A stretch of 64,000 nucleotides of DNA from Chitinimonas koreensis (GTDB lineage Bacteria > Pseudomonadota > Gammaproteobacteria > Burkholderiales > Chitinimonadaceae): the NCBI RefSeq assembly GCF_014353015.1, contig NZ_CP060704.1:5419001-5483000 (forward strand), written 5' to 3'. The position numbers and the translations under genes were made by a program. Under the pieces are notes generated by a model, which saw only the letters and a program-made list of their open reading frames with translations, did no database searches and was not told the DNA's origin. Shown one piece after another: positions 31,000 through 38,547 of this stretch. How positions within the stretch are numbered: the first letter of the stretch is position 1; the number at the start of each line of letters is the position of its first letter.

Positions 31000-31907
31000 C
31001 ACGACGCCGTCTCGTCGCCCGCCGCGTCGGCGGCATCGGCGTCGTCTTCGCCGAGGTCCAGGTCGAGCGCGTCGTTCGGCCGCTCGAGCGAGATGCGGCC
31101 CAGCGTGGCGGCGCGGAAATCGGTCAGGATGCGCTCGGCGGTCTTCTGGCCGTCGATGCGGTTGCCCGGCAGCACGTAGCCCATGGCGCGGCCGGCCTGC
31201 TCGAACAGCACGTCGCCGGGCTGGGTCAGGTCGGCCAGCCGGTAGCGGGTGCGGATCGCATCGGAGTAGTGCAGCGCCAGCCAGCCCATCGCATACCAGG
31301 CCACGTCCTCGGCGTCGAAGGCGTTGCGGCCGATGGTGCCGGACAGCGCGAGCTTGTAGCCGTCGTTGTTCGACATGATCTTGGGCCACATCATGCCGGG
31401 GGTGTCGACCAGCACGGTGCCGTCGGGCAGCTCGATGCGCTGCTGGGTCTGGGTCACGCCCGGGGTGTCGGCGACCTTGGCGAGCTTGCGCTTGGCCAGC
31501 GCGTTGATCAGCGTCGACTTGCCGACGTTGGGCACGCCCAGGATCATCGCCCGCACCGGCTTCTCGCCGCCGGTGCGGTGCGGCACCAGCTCGCGGCACA
31601 GCTTGAGCAGCTTGCCGGCGTCGCGCGACTTGCCGCCCTCGTCGAGCGTGATCACCGCGGTATCGGGCTGCTGGCGGAAGTGGCGCACCCAGGCCGCCGT
31701 CACGTCCGGGTCGGCCAGGTCGGCCTTGTTGAGCACCTTGAGGCTGGGCCGCTGGCGGTGCAGCCGCAGTTCATGGATCAGCGGGTTGGTGGTGATGCGC
31801 GGCAGGCGGGCGTCGAGCACCTCGATCACCATGTCGACCTTCGCCATGGTCTCGGCGATCTGCTTCTTCGCCTTGTTCATATGGCCGGGGAACCATTGGA
31901 TCGCCAT
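30999..31907 (-). CDS. Ribosome biogenesis GTPase (RbgA/YlqF)
   Basis: A 302-residue circularly permuted GTPase: the G4 motif comes first (KVLNKADLADPD), then G1 (GVPNVGKSTLINALA) and G3 (DTPGMMWPK). The N-terminal IQWFPGHMNKAKKQIAETMA is a family hallmark. In Bacillus it matures the 50S subunit. A TATAAT box (31937-31942 on minus) lies 30 bases upstream of the ATG. Confidence 0.95.
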   Translation of the reverse strand: MAIQWFPGHMNKAKKQIAETMAKVDMVIEVLDARLPRITTNPLIHELRLHRQRPSLKVLNKADLADPDVTAAWVRHFRQQPDTAVITLDEGGKSRDAGKLLKLCRELVPHRTGGEKPVRAMILGVPNVGKSTLINALAKRKLAKVADTPGVTQTQQRIELPDGTVLVDTPGMMWPKIMSNNDGYKLALSGTIGRNAFDAEDVAWYAMGWLALHYSDAIRTRYRLADLTQPGDVLFEQAGRAMGYVLPGNRIDGQKTAERILTDFRAATLGRISLERPNDALDLDLGEDDADAADAAGDETAS

Positions 31908-31936
31908 GTCGGGACTCGCTGTCGGAAAGGGCGCGG

Positions 31937-31966
31937 ATTATACAGGGGCGACGAAAGCGCCGATAA
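31937..31966 (-). promoter_or_regulatory. Probable sigma-70 promoter of the RbgA gene
   Basis: On minus, a perfect TATAAT (31937-31942) is preceded after 18 bases by TTATCG, a partial -35. It is 30 bases from the RbgA ATG in an AT-richer stretch shared with the divergent thioredoxin gene, whose promoter probably lies in 31950-32000 (TACAAT on plus near 31972). Confidence 0.55.
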
Positions 31967-32054
31967 ATCAATACAATATCGGCCTTTGCAACTTTTCGCG
32001 CGCGGCGGGCTCAATGCGCCATCGCTTCAACCGCGGCACGCAGCAGGCATTCGC

Positions 32055-32558
32055 ATGAAACCCATCGTCAAAATCGGCATCGCCGCGGCGCTCGCGGCCG
32101 CCATCGGCACCATCGTGCTGGTCGGCAATTCGGCCCAGGCCGAGGCGCCCGCCGTGCAGTACACCTCGATCAAGGGCCAGCAGACCAGCCAGGCGGCGCT
32201 CAAGGGCAAGGTCGTGCTGGTGAATTTCTGGGCCACCAGCTGCACCGGCTGCATGGCCGAGATGCCCAAGCTGGTCGACACCCACCGCAAGTACGCCAAG
32301 CAGGGCTTCGAGACCGTCGCGGTGGCGATGAGCTACGACCCGCCCAACTACGTGGCGGCCTATACAGAGAAGGCCCAGCTGCCGTTCTTCGTGGCGCTCG
32401 ACGTCGACGGCGGCATCGCCCGCCGCTTCGGCGAGGTGCAGCTGACGCCGACCACCTTCCTGATCGACAAGCACGGCCGCATCGTCCAGCGCTACCTGGG
32501 CGAGCCCGATTTCAACCAGCTGCATGCGCTGATCGAGGAAAAGCTCAAGGAAGCCTGA
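32055..32558 (+). CDS. TlpA/ResA-type membrane-anchored thioredoxin
   Basis: ATG 32055 gives 167 residues with a signal or anchor (IGIAAALAAAIGTIVLVG). The thioredoxin fold has the redox motif in NFWATSCTGCMAEMPKLV (CxxC), and cis-Pro region VQLTPTTFLIDKHGRIV. It faces the periplasm and probably reduces apocytochrome c or other disulfides. It is transcribed divergently from the RbgA gene and has its own terminator. Confidence 0.92.
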   Translation: MKPIVKIGIAAALAAAIGTIVLVGNSAQAEAPAVQYTSIKGQQTSQAALKGKVVLVNFWATSCTGCMAEMPKLVDTHRKYAKQGFETVAVAMSYDPPNYVAAYTEKAQLPFFVALDVDGGIARRFGEVQLTPTTFLIDKHGRIVQRYLGEPDFNQLHALIEEKLKEA

Positions 32559-32588
32559 GCCCCGCGGAGGTTTTATATATGATCCGGA

Positions 32589-32621
32589 CGAACGGCCGCC
32601 TCGCGCGGCCGTTCGGTTTTT
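32589..32621 (+). terminator. Rho-independent terminator after the thioredoxin gene
   Basis: CGAACGGCCGC CTCGC GCGGCCGTTCG followed by GTTTTT, 31 bases past the stop. A textbook strong stem with a T run. Confidence 0.92.
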
Positions 32622-32747
32622 GCGGCGCGACATACGGCGAACTATGCTGATGCCATGCCTTCCAAGCGGCAGTGGGTGCGCTGCGCGGCAAGGCTTGGGC
32701 AAGCCGCGCGAATGGCGCACGGTGATTCGACTTCTCGGAGTGGTGTG

Positions 32748-33284
32748 ATGATTTCTTGGAAAAACCATTTTCTGTACCAGATCGATTACCAGCATTGGGC
32801 CAACGACAAGCTGTTCGAGAGCTGCGACATGCTGTCCGACGAGGCGCGCAAGCGCGACGCCGGGCTGTTCTTCAAAAGCATCCACGGCACCGCCAACCAC
32901 CTCCTGGTGACCAACCTGCTGTGGTTCGCCCGCCTGCGCGGCGACCACGTCGACCTGCGGCCCGACCAGCAGGTGCATGACGACTGGCGCGAGCTGAAGC
33001 TGGCGCTCAAGCAGACCGTGCGGCAGACCCAGCACTGGCTGCAGGCGCAGCCGCACGAATTCTTCGAGGGCGAATTGCGCTACCGCATCGCCTCGGGCGT
33101 CGAGCATTCGAACTGGGTGCACGACGTGCTCACCCATTTCGTCACCCACTATGCCCACCACCGCGGCCAGATCGCCGGCATCGCCACCCAGCTCGGCGCG
33201 CCGATCCCCGAGATGGACTACATCGGCTACCGGCGCGACATGCAGGACAGCCTGGCCAATCTGCGGCAGGCGGCCAATGGTTGA
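32748..33284 (+). CDS. DinB family protein
   Basis: A 178-residue four-helix bundle of the DinB/YfiT type. The three metal-binding histidines are visible: IHGTANHLL (first), then THFVTHYAHHRGQI (the paired C-terminal His). It begins MISWKNHFLYQIDYQHWAND. Members are metal-dependent, some acting as thiol transferases; the substrate here is unknown. A CGGAG ribosome site precedes the ATG. Its terminator is at 33327. Confidence 0.9.
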   Translation: MISWKNHFLYQIDYQHWANDKLFESCDMLSDEARKRDAGLFFKSIHGTANHLLVTNLLWFARLRGDHVDLRPDQQVHDDWRELKLALKQTVRQTQHWLQAQPHEFFEGELRYRIASGVEHSNWVHDVLTHFVTHYAHHRGQIAGIATQLGAPIPEMDYIGYRRDMQDSLANLRQAANG

Positions 33285-33326
33285 CCGAAGCTGAATGCCG
33301 CCCGGGCGCCCCGGCCGGGCCTGGAA

Positions 33327-33358
33327 ACGACGACGCCACCCCGAGGGGTGGCGTCGTT
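33327..33358. terminator. Terminator after the DinB gene
   Basis: AACGACGCCACCCC GAGG GGTGGCGTCGTT then CTTTT. The stem is nearly perfect, and flanking A and T runs could serve both the DinB transcript and the convergent indolepyruvate oxidoreductase transcript. Confidence 0.88.
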
Positions 33359-33393
33359 CTTTTGCGAGCTGCGCTGCGCGTGGCCAGGCATTC

Positions 33394-33463
33394 GTAGGAG
33401 CGGCTTCAGCCGCGAATGGTGGTTCGAGCACCGAACGCCATTCGCGGCTGAAGCCGCTCCTAC
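33394..33463. repeat. REP-like inverted pair, family A copy 2
   Basis: Opens GTAGGAGCGGCTTCAGCCGC and closes with the inverse, 70 bases in all. It lies between the DinB terminator and the stop of the indolepyruvate oxidoreductase gene (33479). Confidence 0.9.
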
Positions 33464-33478
33464 AGGGCCGCGGCCAGC

Positions 33479-36400
33479 TTACAGCCGGATCGCGGCCGGC
33501 TTGGCCGCCACCGGCGCCGGGGTGGCCGTGCCCTGGTACTGCTTGAGCTTGGCATCCCAGTCGCGCTTCACCGTCTCGTAGGCCGCCAGCTTGATGTGGC
33601 CGTAGCCGCGCACCTGCTGGATCAGCCCGACGATGTCGGCCGCCGATTGCAGCTTGTCGGCGTCGAGGCCGGCCAGCAGCGTGTCGAGGCCCTGTTCGAA
33701 TTCGCCGATCAGGCGGCGTTCCATCTTGCGGTCCTCGGCGTAGCCGAACACGTCGAGCGCGCTGCCGCGCAGGCCCTTCATCTTCGCCAGTACGCCGAAG
33801 GCGCCCATCACCCAGCCGCCGAGCTTGAACTTCTTGGCCTGGCCGTTCTTGGCCAGCCATTGCAGCCAGGTCGGGCCGAGGCTGAAGTTCAGCGTGTAGC
33901 TGCCGTCGAACTGCTCGGCCAATTGCTTCCTGAACTCGCCGTCGGTGTACAGCCGCGCCACTTCGTACTCGTCCTTGTAGGCCAGCACCTTGAAGTAGGC
34001 GCGTGCGGCGGCCCAGCTCAAGAGCTCGGACTCGGGCGCCACGCGGCGCTCGGCCTGGCGCACCTTGTCGACCAGCGCGGCGTAGCGCGCGGCGTAGGCG
34101 GCGTCCTGGTACTGGGTCAGGTCGGCGACGCGGCGGGCGACGAACTCGTCGAGCGTCTGGCTGGCCAGCTTGATCGCCTCGCGTACCTGCGGGAAGGCGA
34201 TCTTCTCGACGCGGATACGGTCGTGCGCGGCGTGGCGGCCCCAGACGAAGGCCTGCTTGTTCATCTCGACCGCGGCGCCGTTGAGCTCGATCGCCTGCAT
34301 GATGGCCGGCTCGCTGAGCGGGATCAGGCCGCGCTGCCAGGCGAAGCCGAGCATGAACATATTGGTCGCGATCGAATCGCCCATCAGCGCGGTGGCGATC
34401 TGGGTGGCGTCGACGGTGTCGAAGTGGCCGTCGCCGACCGCCTGTTTCACCGTGTCGAGCATCGAGCGCGCCGGGAACTTCATGTCCGGGTTCTTGGTGA
34501 TGTCGCCGGTGGCCGCTTCGTAGCCGTTCAGCACCGCGAAGGTATGGTCGCGCCGCATCTTGGCCAGGCAGTCGTTGGTGGCGGTCACCACCATGTCGCA
34601 GCCGAGCACCACGTTGGCGTCGCCGGCGGCGATGCGCACCGCGTGCAGCTTCGATTGCTCCGAGGCGAAGCGCAGGTGGGTGGTCACGGCGCCGCCCTTC
34701 TGGGCCAGGCCGGTCTGGTCGAGCACGGTGGCGCCGATGCCGTCGATGCGCGCGGCCACGCCGAGCACGCCGCCGATCGTCACCACGCCGGTGCCGCCCA
34801 CGCCGGTGACCAGCACGCCCCAGGGGTGGTCGAGGCTCGGCAGCCTCGGCGACGGCAGCTCGGGCAGGCCGGCGAACGCTTCCTTGCCCAGCTTGCTGCG
34901 CTTGGGCTTCACCTCGCCCTCGAGCGTGACGAAGCTCGGGCAGTAGCCCTTGAGGCAACTGAAGTCCTTGTTGCAGCTCGACTGGTCGATCTTGCGCTTG
35001 CGGCCGTACTCGGTCTCGACCGGGATCACCGACAGGCAGTTGGACTGCTTGGAGCAGTCGCCGCAGCCCTCGCAGACGCGCTCGTTGATGAACACCCGGC
35101 GCGGCGGGTCGATCATCTTGCCGCGCTTGCGGCGGCGGCGCTTCTCGGCGGCGCAGGTCTGGTCGTGGATCAGGATGGTGACGCCGGGGGTGTCGCGCAG
35201 CTGCTTCTGGATCTCCATCAACTCGTCGCGGTGATGGATGGTGATGCCGGCCGCGAGGCCCTGCACGCCCTGGTACTTCTCCGGCTCGTCGGTGGTGATG
35301 ACGATCTTGTTGACGCCCTCGGCCTCGAGCTGGCGCGTCAGCATCGGCACCGTCAGCGTGCCGTCGACCGCCTGGCCGCCGGTCATCGCCACTGCGTCGT
35401 TGTAGAGCAGCTTGTAGGTGATGTGCAGCTTGGCGGCGATGGCCTGGCGGATGGCCAGGATGCCGGAGTGGAAATAGGTGCCGTCGCCGAGGTTGACGAA
35501 CACGTGCCGGGTATCGGTGAACGGCTGGATGCCGGCCCAGGTGACGCCCTCGCCGCCCATCTGGCTGAACATCTTGGTGCCCGGCGTGACCCACATCGCC
35601 ATGTAGTGGCAGCCGATGCCGGCCAGCGCCATCGAGCCCTCGGGCAGCTTGGTCGAGGTGTTGTGCGGGCAACCCGAGCAGAAGTAGGGCTGGCGCAGGA
35701 TGATGTCGCGCGGCTTCTTCAGCGCGTTTTCCTTCTCGTCGAGGAACTTGAGCCGCTCCTCGATGATGGGGCTGGTGTAGAAGCGGGCGATGCGGCTGGC
35801 GATCACGCGGGCGATCATGGCCGGCGTCAGCTCGCCGGCGGCCGGCAGCAGCCACTGGCCCTCGGGCAGCGTCCACTCGCCCTTCTCGTCGAACTTGCCG
35901 ATCACGCGCGGGCGGACTTCTTCCTTCCAGTTGTACAGCTGCTCCTTGAGCTGGTACTCGAGCACCTGGCGCTTCTCTTCGACCACCAGGATCTCGTCCA
36001 GGCCCTCGGCGAAGTGGTGCGTGCCTTCGCTCTCGAGCGGCCAGGTCAGGCCGACCTTGAAGATGCGCAGGCCGATGTCGGCCGCCAGCTGCTGGTCGAT
36101 GCCGAGGTCGTCGAGCGCCTGCATCACGTCGAGGTAGCTCTTGCCGGCGGTCATGATGCCCAGCCGCGGCTTGGGCGAATCGACCACGATCTTGTTCAGG
36201 CCGTTGGCGCGCACGTAGGCCAGCACGGCGTACAGCTTCTGGTGCAGGAGGCGCTCTTCCTGCACCAGCGGCGGATCGGGCCAACGGATGTTGAGGCCGC
36301 CCTCGGGCATGTTGAAGTCGGTCGGGATCTTGATCTGCACGCGGTCCGGATCGACGTCGACGATGGCCGACGATTCGACCGTGTCGGAGATCGCCTTGAG

Positions 36401-36991
36401 CGTGACCCAGCAGCCCGAGTAGCGGCTCATGGCCCAGCCGTGGATGCCGAAGTCGAGGAATTCCTGCACGCCGGCCGGATTGAGCACCGGCACCATGAAG
36501 GCGTCGAAGGCGTGGTCGGTCTGGTGCGGCAGGGTGGACGACTTGGCGGCGTGGTCGTCGCCGGCGATCAGCAGCACGCCGCCGAGCGGCGAGGAGCCGG
36601 CGGCGTTGCCGTGGCGGATCACGTCACCGGAGCGGTCGACGCCCGGGCCCTTGCCGTACCACATGGCGAACACGCCGTCATACTTGGCGCCGGGGAACAG
36701 GCCGACCTGCTGCGAACCCCACACGGCGGTCGCGCCGAGATCCTCGTTCACGCCGGGCGTGAAGACGATCTTGTGCGGTTCGAGGAATTTCTTGGCGCGG
36801 AACAGCTCCTGATCCAACCCGCCCAGCGGCGAGCCGCGGTAGCCGGAGATGAAGCCGGCGGTGTTGAAACCGGCGGCCTGGTCGCGCTGTTGCTGAAGCA
36901 TGGGAAGCCGGACGAGCGCTTGCGTACCGGTCATGAACACCCGACCGGAAGCCAGGGTGTACTTGTCGTCCAGGGAAATCATTTTTCCCAT
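33479..36991 (-). CDS. Indolepyruvate ferredoxin oxidoreductase, fused alpha/beta (large single chain)
   Basis: ATG 36989-36991 gives 1170 residues starting MGKMISLDDKYTLASGRVFM; the frame is open upstream but lacks family sequence. Order: N-terminal pyrimidine/transketolase-like domain (GFISGYRGSPLGGLDQEL), central TPP-binding domain (GDGTYFHSGILAIRQAI), a Cys-rich iron-sulfur segment from residue 640 (CEGCGDCSKQSNC), then a C-terminal gamma-type domain (GVLVTGVGGTGVVTIGGVLG). It oxidatively decarboxylates aryl or branched 2-oxoacids to acyl-CoA, passing electrons to ferredoxin, in aromatic or branched amino acid breakdown. The promoter region carries four palindromes (37130-37221). Confidence 0.95.
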   Translation of the reverse strand: MGKMISLDDKYTLASGRVFMTGTQALVRLPMLQQQRDQAAGFNTAGFISGYRGSPLGGLDQELFRAKKFLEPHKIVFTPGVNEDLGATAVWGSQQVGLFPGAKYDGVFAMWYGKGPGVDRSGDVIRHGNAAGSSPLGGVLLIAGDDHAAKSSTLPHQTDHAFDAFMVPVLNPAGVQEFLDFGIHGWAMSRYSGCWVTLKAISDTVESSAIVDVDPDRVQIKIPTDFNMPEGGLNIRWPDPPLVQEERLLHQKLYAVLAYVRANGLNKIVVDSPKPRLGIMTAGKSYLDVMQALDDLGIDQQLAADIGLRIFKVGLTWPLESEGTHHFAEGLDEILVVEEKRQVLEYQLKEQLYNWKEEVRPRVIGKFDEKGEWTLPEGQWLLPAAGELTPAMIARVIASRIARFYTSPIIEERLKFLDEKENALKKPRDIILRQPYFCSGCPHNTSTKLPEGSMALAGIGCHYMAMWVTPGTKMFSQMGGEGVTWAGIQPFTDTRHVFVNLGDGTYFHSGILAIRQAIAAKLHITYKLLYNDAVAMTGGQAVDGTLTVPMLTRQLEAEGVNKIVITTDEPEKYQGVQGLAAGITIHHRDELMEIQKQLRDTPGVTILIHDQTCAAEKRRRRKRGKMIDPPRRVFINERVCEGCGDCSKQSNCLSVIPVETEYGRKRKIDQSSCNKDFSCLKGYCPSFVTLEGEVKPKRSKLGKEAFAGLPELPSPRLPSLDHPWGVLVTGVGGTGVVTIGGVLGVAARIDGIGATVLDQTGLAQKGGAVTTHLRFASEQSKLHAVRIAAGDANVVLGCDMVVTATNDCLAKMRRDHTFAVLNGYEAATGDITKNPDMKFPARSMLDTVKQAVGDGHFDTVDATQIATALMGDSIATNMFMLGFAWQRGLIPLSEPAIMQAIELNGAAVEMNKQAFVWGRHAAHDRIRVEKIAFPQVREAIKLASQTLDEFVARRVADLTQYQDAAYAARYAALVDKVRQAERRVAPESELLSWAAARAYFKVLAYKDEYEVARLYTDGEFRKQLAEQFDGSYTLNFSLGPTWLQWLAKNGQAKKFKLGGWVMGAFGVLAKMKGLRGSALDVFGYAEDRKMERRLIGEFEQGLDTLLAGLDADKLQSAADIVGLIQQVRGYGHIKLAAYETVKRDWDAKLKQYQGTATPAPVAAKPAAIRL

Positions 36992-37129
36992 GATGTCTCC
37001 TTCTTCGTGGCTGGCAGCCGCGGCCATGTGGGGCGGCGGGGCGTGGCTAACTCCGTTGTAGCTTGTGGCCGGACGGAGCGAGGGGGCATTTTTCGCCCTG
37101 TTGTGGGCGCGCATTCTAGGCGCTTTCCA

Positions 37130-37221
37130 GAGCAATTGCTCGGGTTATTTGACGTTAACGTCAATTGGCTTGCGCACCACATCAAGCAACTGCTTGATTG
37201 ACTACTTACTACTTAGTAAGT
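37130..37221 (-). promoter_or_regulatory. Cluster of four perfect palindromes upstream of the indolepyruvate oxidoreductase gene
   Basis: In 92 bases there are four even palindromes: GAGCAATTGCTC (37130-37141), TTGACGTTAACGTCAA (37149-37164), ATCAAGCA AC TGCTTGAT (37181-37198) and ACTTACTA CT TAGTAAGT (37204-37221). The region is clearly AT-richer than its surroundings. The second closely resembles the MerR-type LiuR operators known to control branched-chain and fatty acid breakdown genes in proteobacteria, and the fourth has the shape of a TetR-family operator. Several regulators probably act here on the oxidoreductase gene 140-230 bases away. Factor names are inference; the symmetry is seen. 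Confidence 0.75.
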
Positions 37222-37254
37222 ATCTTGCCGATCAAAGACTTGGCGGCTTCGCTC

Positions 37255-37385
37255 TTCCTCCCCTTCAAGGGGAGGGTCGGGGTGGGGATGGGGTTCATCG
37301 ACAGAGGCTTTCGTGTCTGCCCGTGCAGCAACCCCATCCTCCACCCGGCCGCCCCTTCGAGGGGAGGAGCGGTCCGTACGCAGGT
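37255..37385. repeat. Intergenic inverted repeat with CCCCTTCAAGGGGAGG ends
   Basis: The left end has CTCCCCTTCAAGGGGAGGGT then a GGGGTGGGGATGGGGTT run; the right end has AACCCCATCCTCCACCC then CCCCTTCGAGGGGAGGAG. The two ends are inverted copies about 130 bases apart with a less ordered centre, the shape of a short mobile or palindromic intergenic element. It ends just before the ribosome site of the frameshifted hydrolase gene. Confidence 0.7.
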
Positions 37386-37400
37386 CATGGAGACAACCGA

Positions 37401-38320
37401 ATGAGCCTCGAAACCACGCTGGACGTCCACGCCGCCGACGGCTACCCGCTGGCCGCCCGCCTCTACCGGCCGCAGGGCACGGCCAAGGGTGTCGTCCTGC
37501 TGGTTTCGGCCATGGGGGTGCCGCAAAGTTTCTATGCCCCGCTGGCGCGCTGGCTGGCCGCCCGGGCTGGGCCGCGCTGAGCTTCGACTATCGCGGCATG
37601 GGCGATTCGCGCCGCGGCCCGCTGAAGGCGCTCGATGTCGACCTGATCGGCTGGGCGCAGCGCGACTGCGCCGCGCTGGTCGAGGCGGCGCGGCTGCAGG
37701 CGCCGGGCAAGCCGCTGCTGTGGATCGGCCACAGCCTGGGCGGCCAGCTGCCGGGCCTCACGCCGAACATCGGCCGGGTCGACCGCATCGTCACCGTCGC
37801 CGCCGGCAGCGGCTACTGGCTGGAGAACGCCTGGCCGCTCAAGCGCCGCGCCTGGCTGTTCTGGTTCGTGTTCGCGCCGATCCTCACCCCGCTGTTCGGC
37901 TACTTCCCCGGCAAGCGGCTCGGCATGGTGGGCGACCTGCCGGCCGGCGTGATGCGGCAGTGGCGGCGCTGGTGCCTGCACCGCGACTACGCGGTCGGCG
38001 TCGAGGGCCAGGCGGTCGCGCAGGGTTTCGCCGCGGTGCGCGCGCCGGTGCTGGCGCTGGGCATCGAGGACGACGAGATGATGTCGCGCCGCAATACCGA
38101 ATCGCTGCACGGCCTCTACCGCGGCGCCGCCGTCGCGCTGCGGCGGGTGGCGCCGGCCGAGCACGGCCTCGCCCGCATCGGCCACTTCGGCTTCTTCCGC
38201 AAGGAACACGCGACCACGCTGTGGCCGCGGCTGATCGGGCCGGAGCTGGCGGCGCTGGAGGCCGAGGCGCCGAAGCCGGTCGAATCGCCGGCGGAAGCCG
38301 CCACATCCGCCCTGCCCTAG
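37401..38320 (+). pseudogene. Alpha/beta hydrolase, one-base frameshift
   Basis: Starts MSLETTLDVHAADGYPLAAR then LYRPQGTAKGVVLLVSAMG, the usual hydrolase N-terminus. Near 37561-37566 (CCCGGGCTGG) the frame is lost after LARWLAAR; adding one G continues GWAALSFDYRGMGDSRRGPL. The nucleophile elbow is LLWIGHSLGGQLPG, with a late His in GLARIGHFGFFRKEH. The restored protein would be 306 residues. Relatives of this type act on small esters or peptides; the substrate is unknown. The break in a G run may be a sequencing error or a true mutation. Confidence 0.85.
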
Positions 38321-38425
38321 GTCGGGATTTACTCCCGACAGCGCCCTGAATCGATATCGCGGTCGGGAATGAATCCCGACCTACGCCGGTTGCCAGCCGG
38401 TAAGTCGGCATGAATTCCGACCTAC
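38318..38425. repeat. REP-like hairpins, family B copy 1
   Basis: Three related units in tandem: TAGGTCGGGATTTACTCCCGAC (38318-38339), GGTCGGGAATGAATCCCGAC (38371 on) ending CTAC, and AGTCGGCATGAATTCCGACC (38403 on) ending TACG. Each is a hairpin with a GTAGG foot, resembling but distinct from family A. The first unit overlaps the hydrolase stop codon. Confidence 0.75.
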
Positions 38426-38547
38426 GAAAGCCCCCCGGCCAGCCGCCCGCGCGGCGCTGGGCTAACTTGATCTGAACTGATCTGAACGACCGAAAACACC
38501 CGCCGGCCACGTCCCGGTGCAACCATCCCCGTCCTGGAGAGTTCTTC

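Noticed and set aside
31968..36284. A 1438-codon open frame on the minus strand through the thioredoxin, DinB and indolepyruvate oxidoreductase region
   Set aside because: It is in the wrong frame for the oxidoreductase and antisense to two clear genes; no family motifs.
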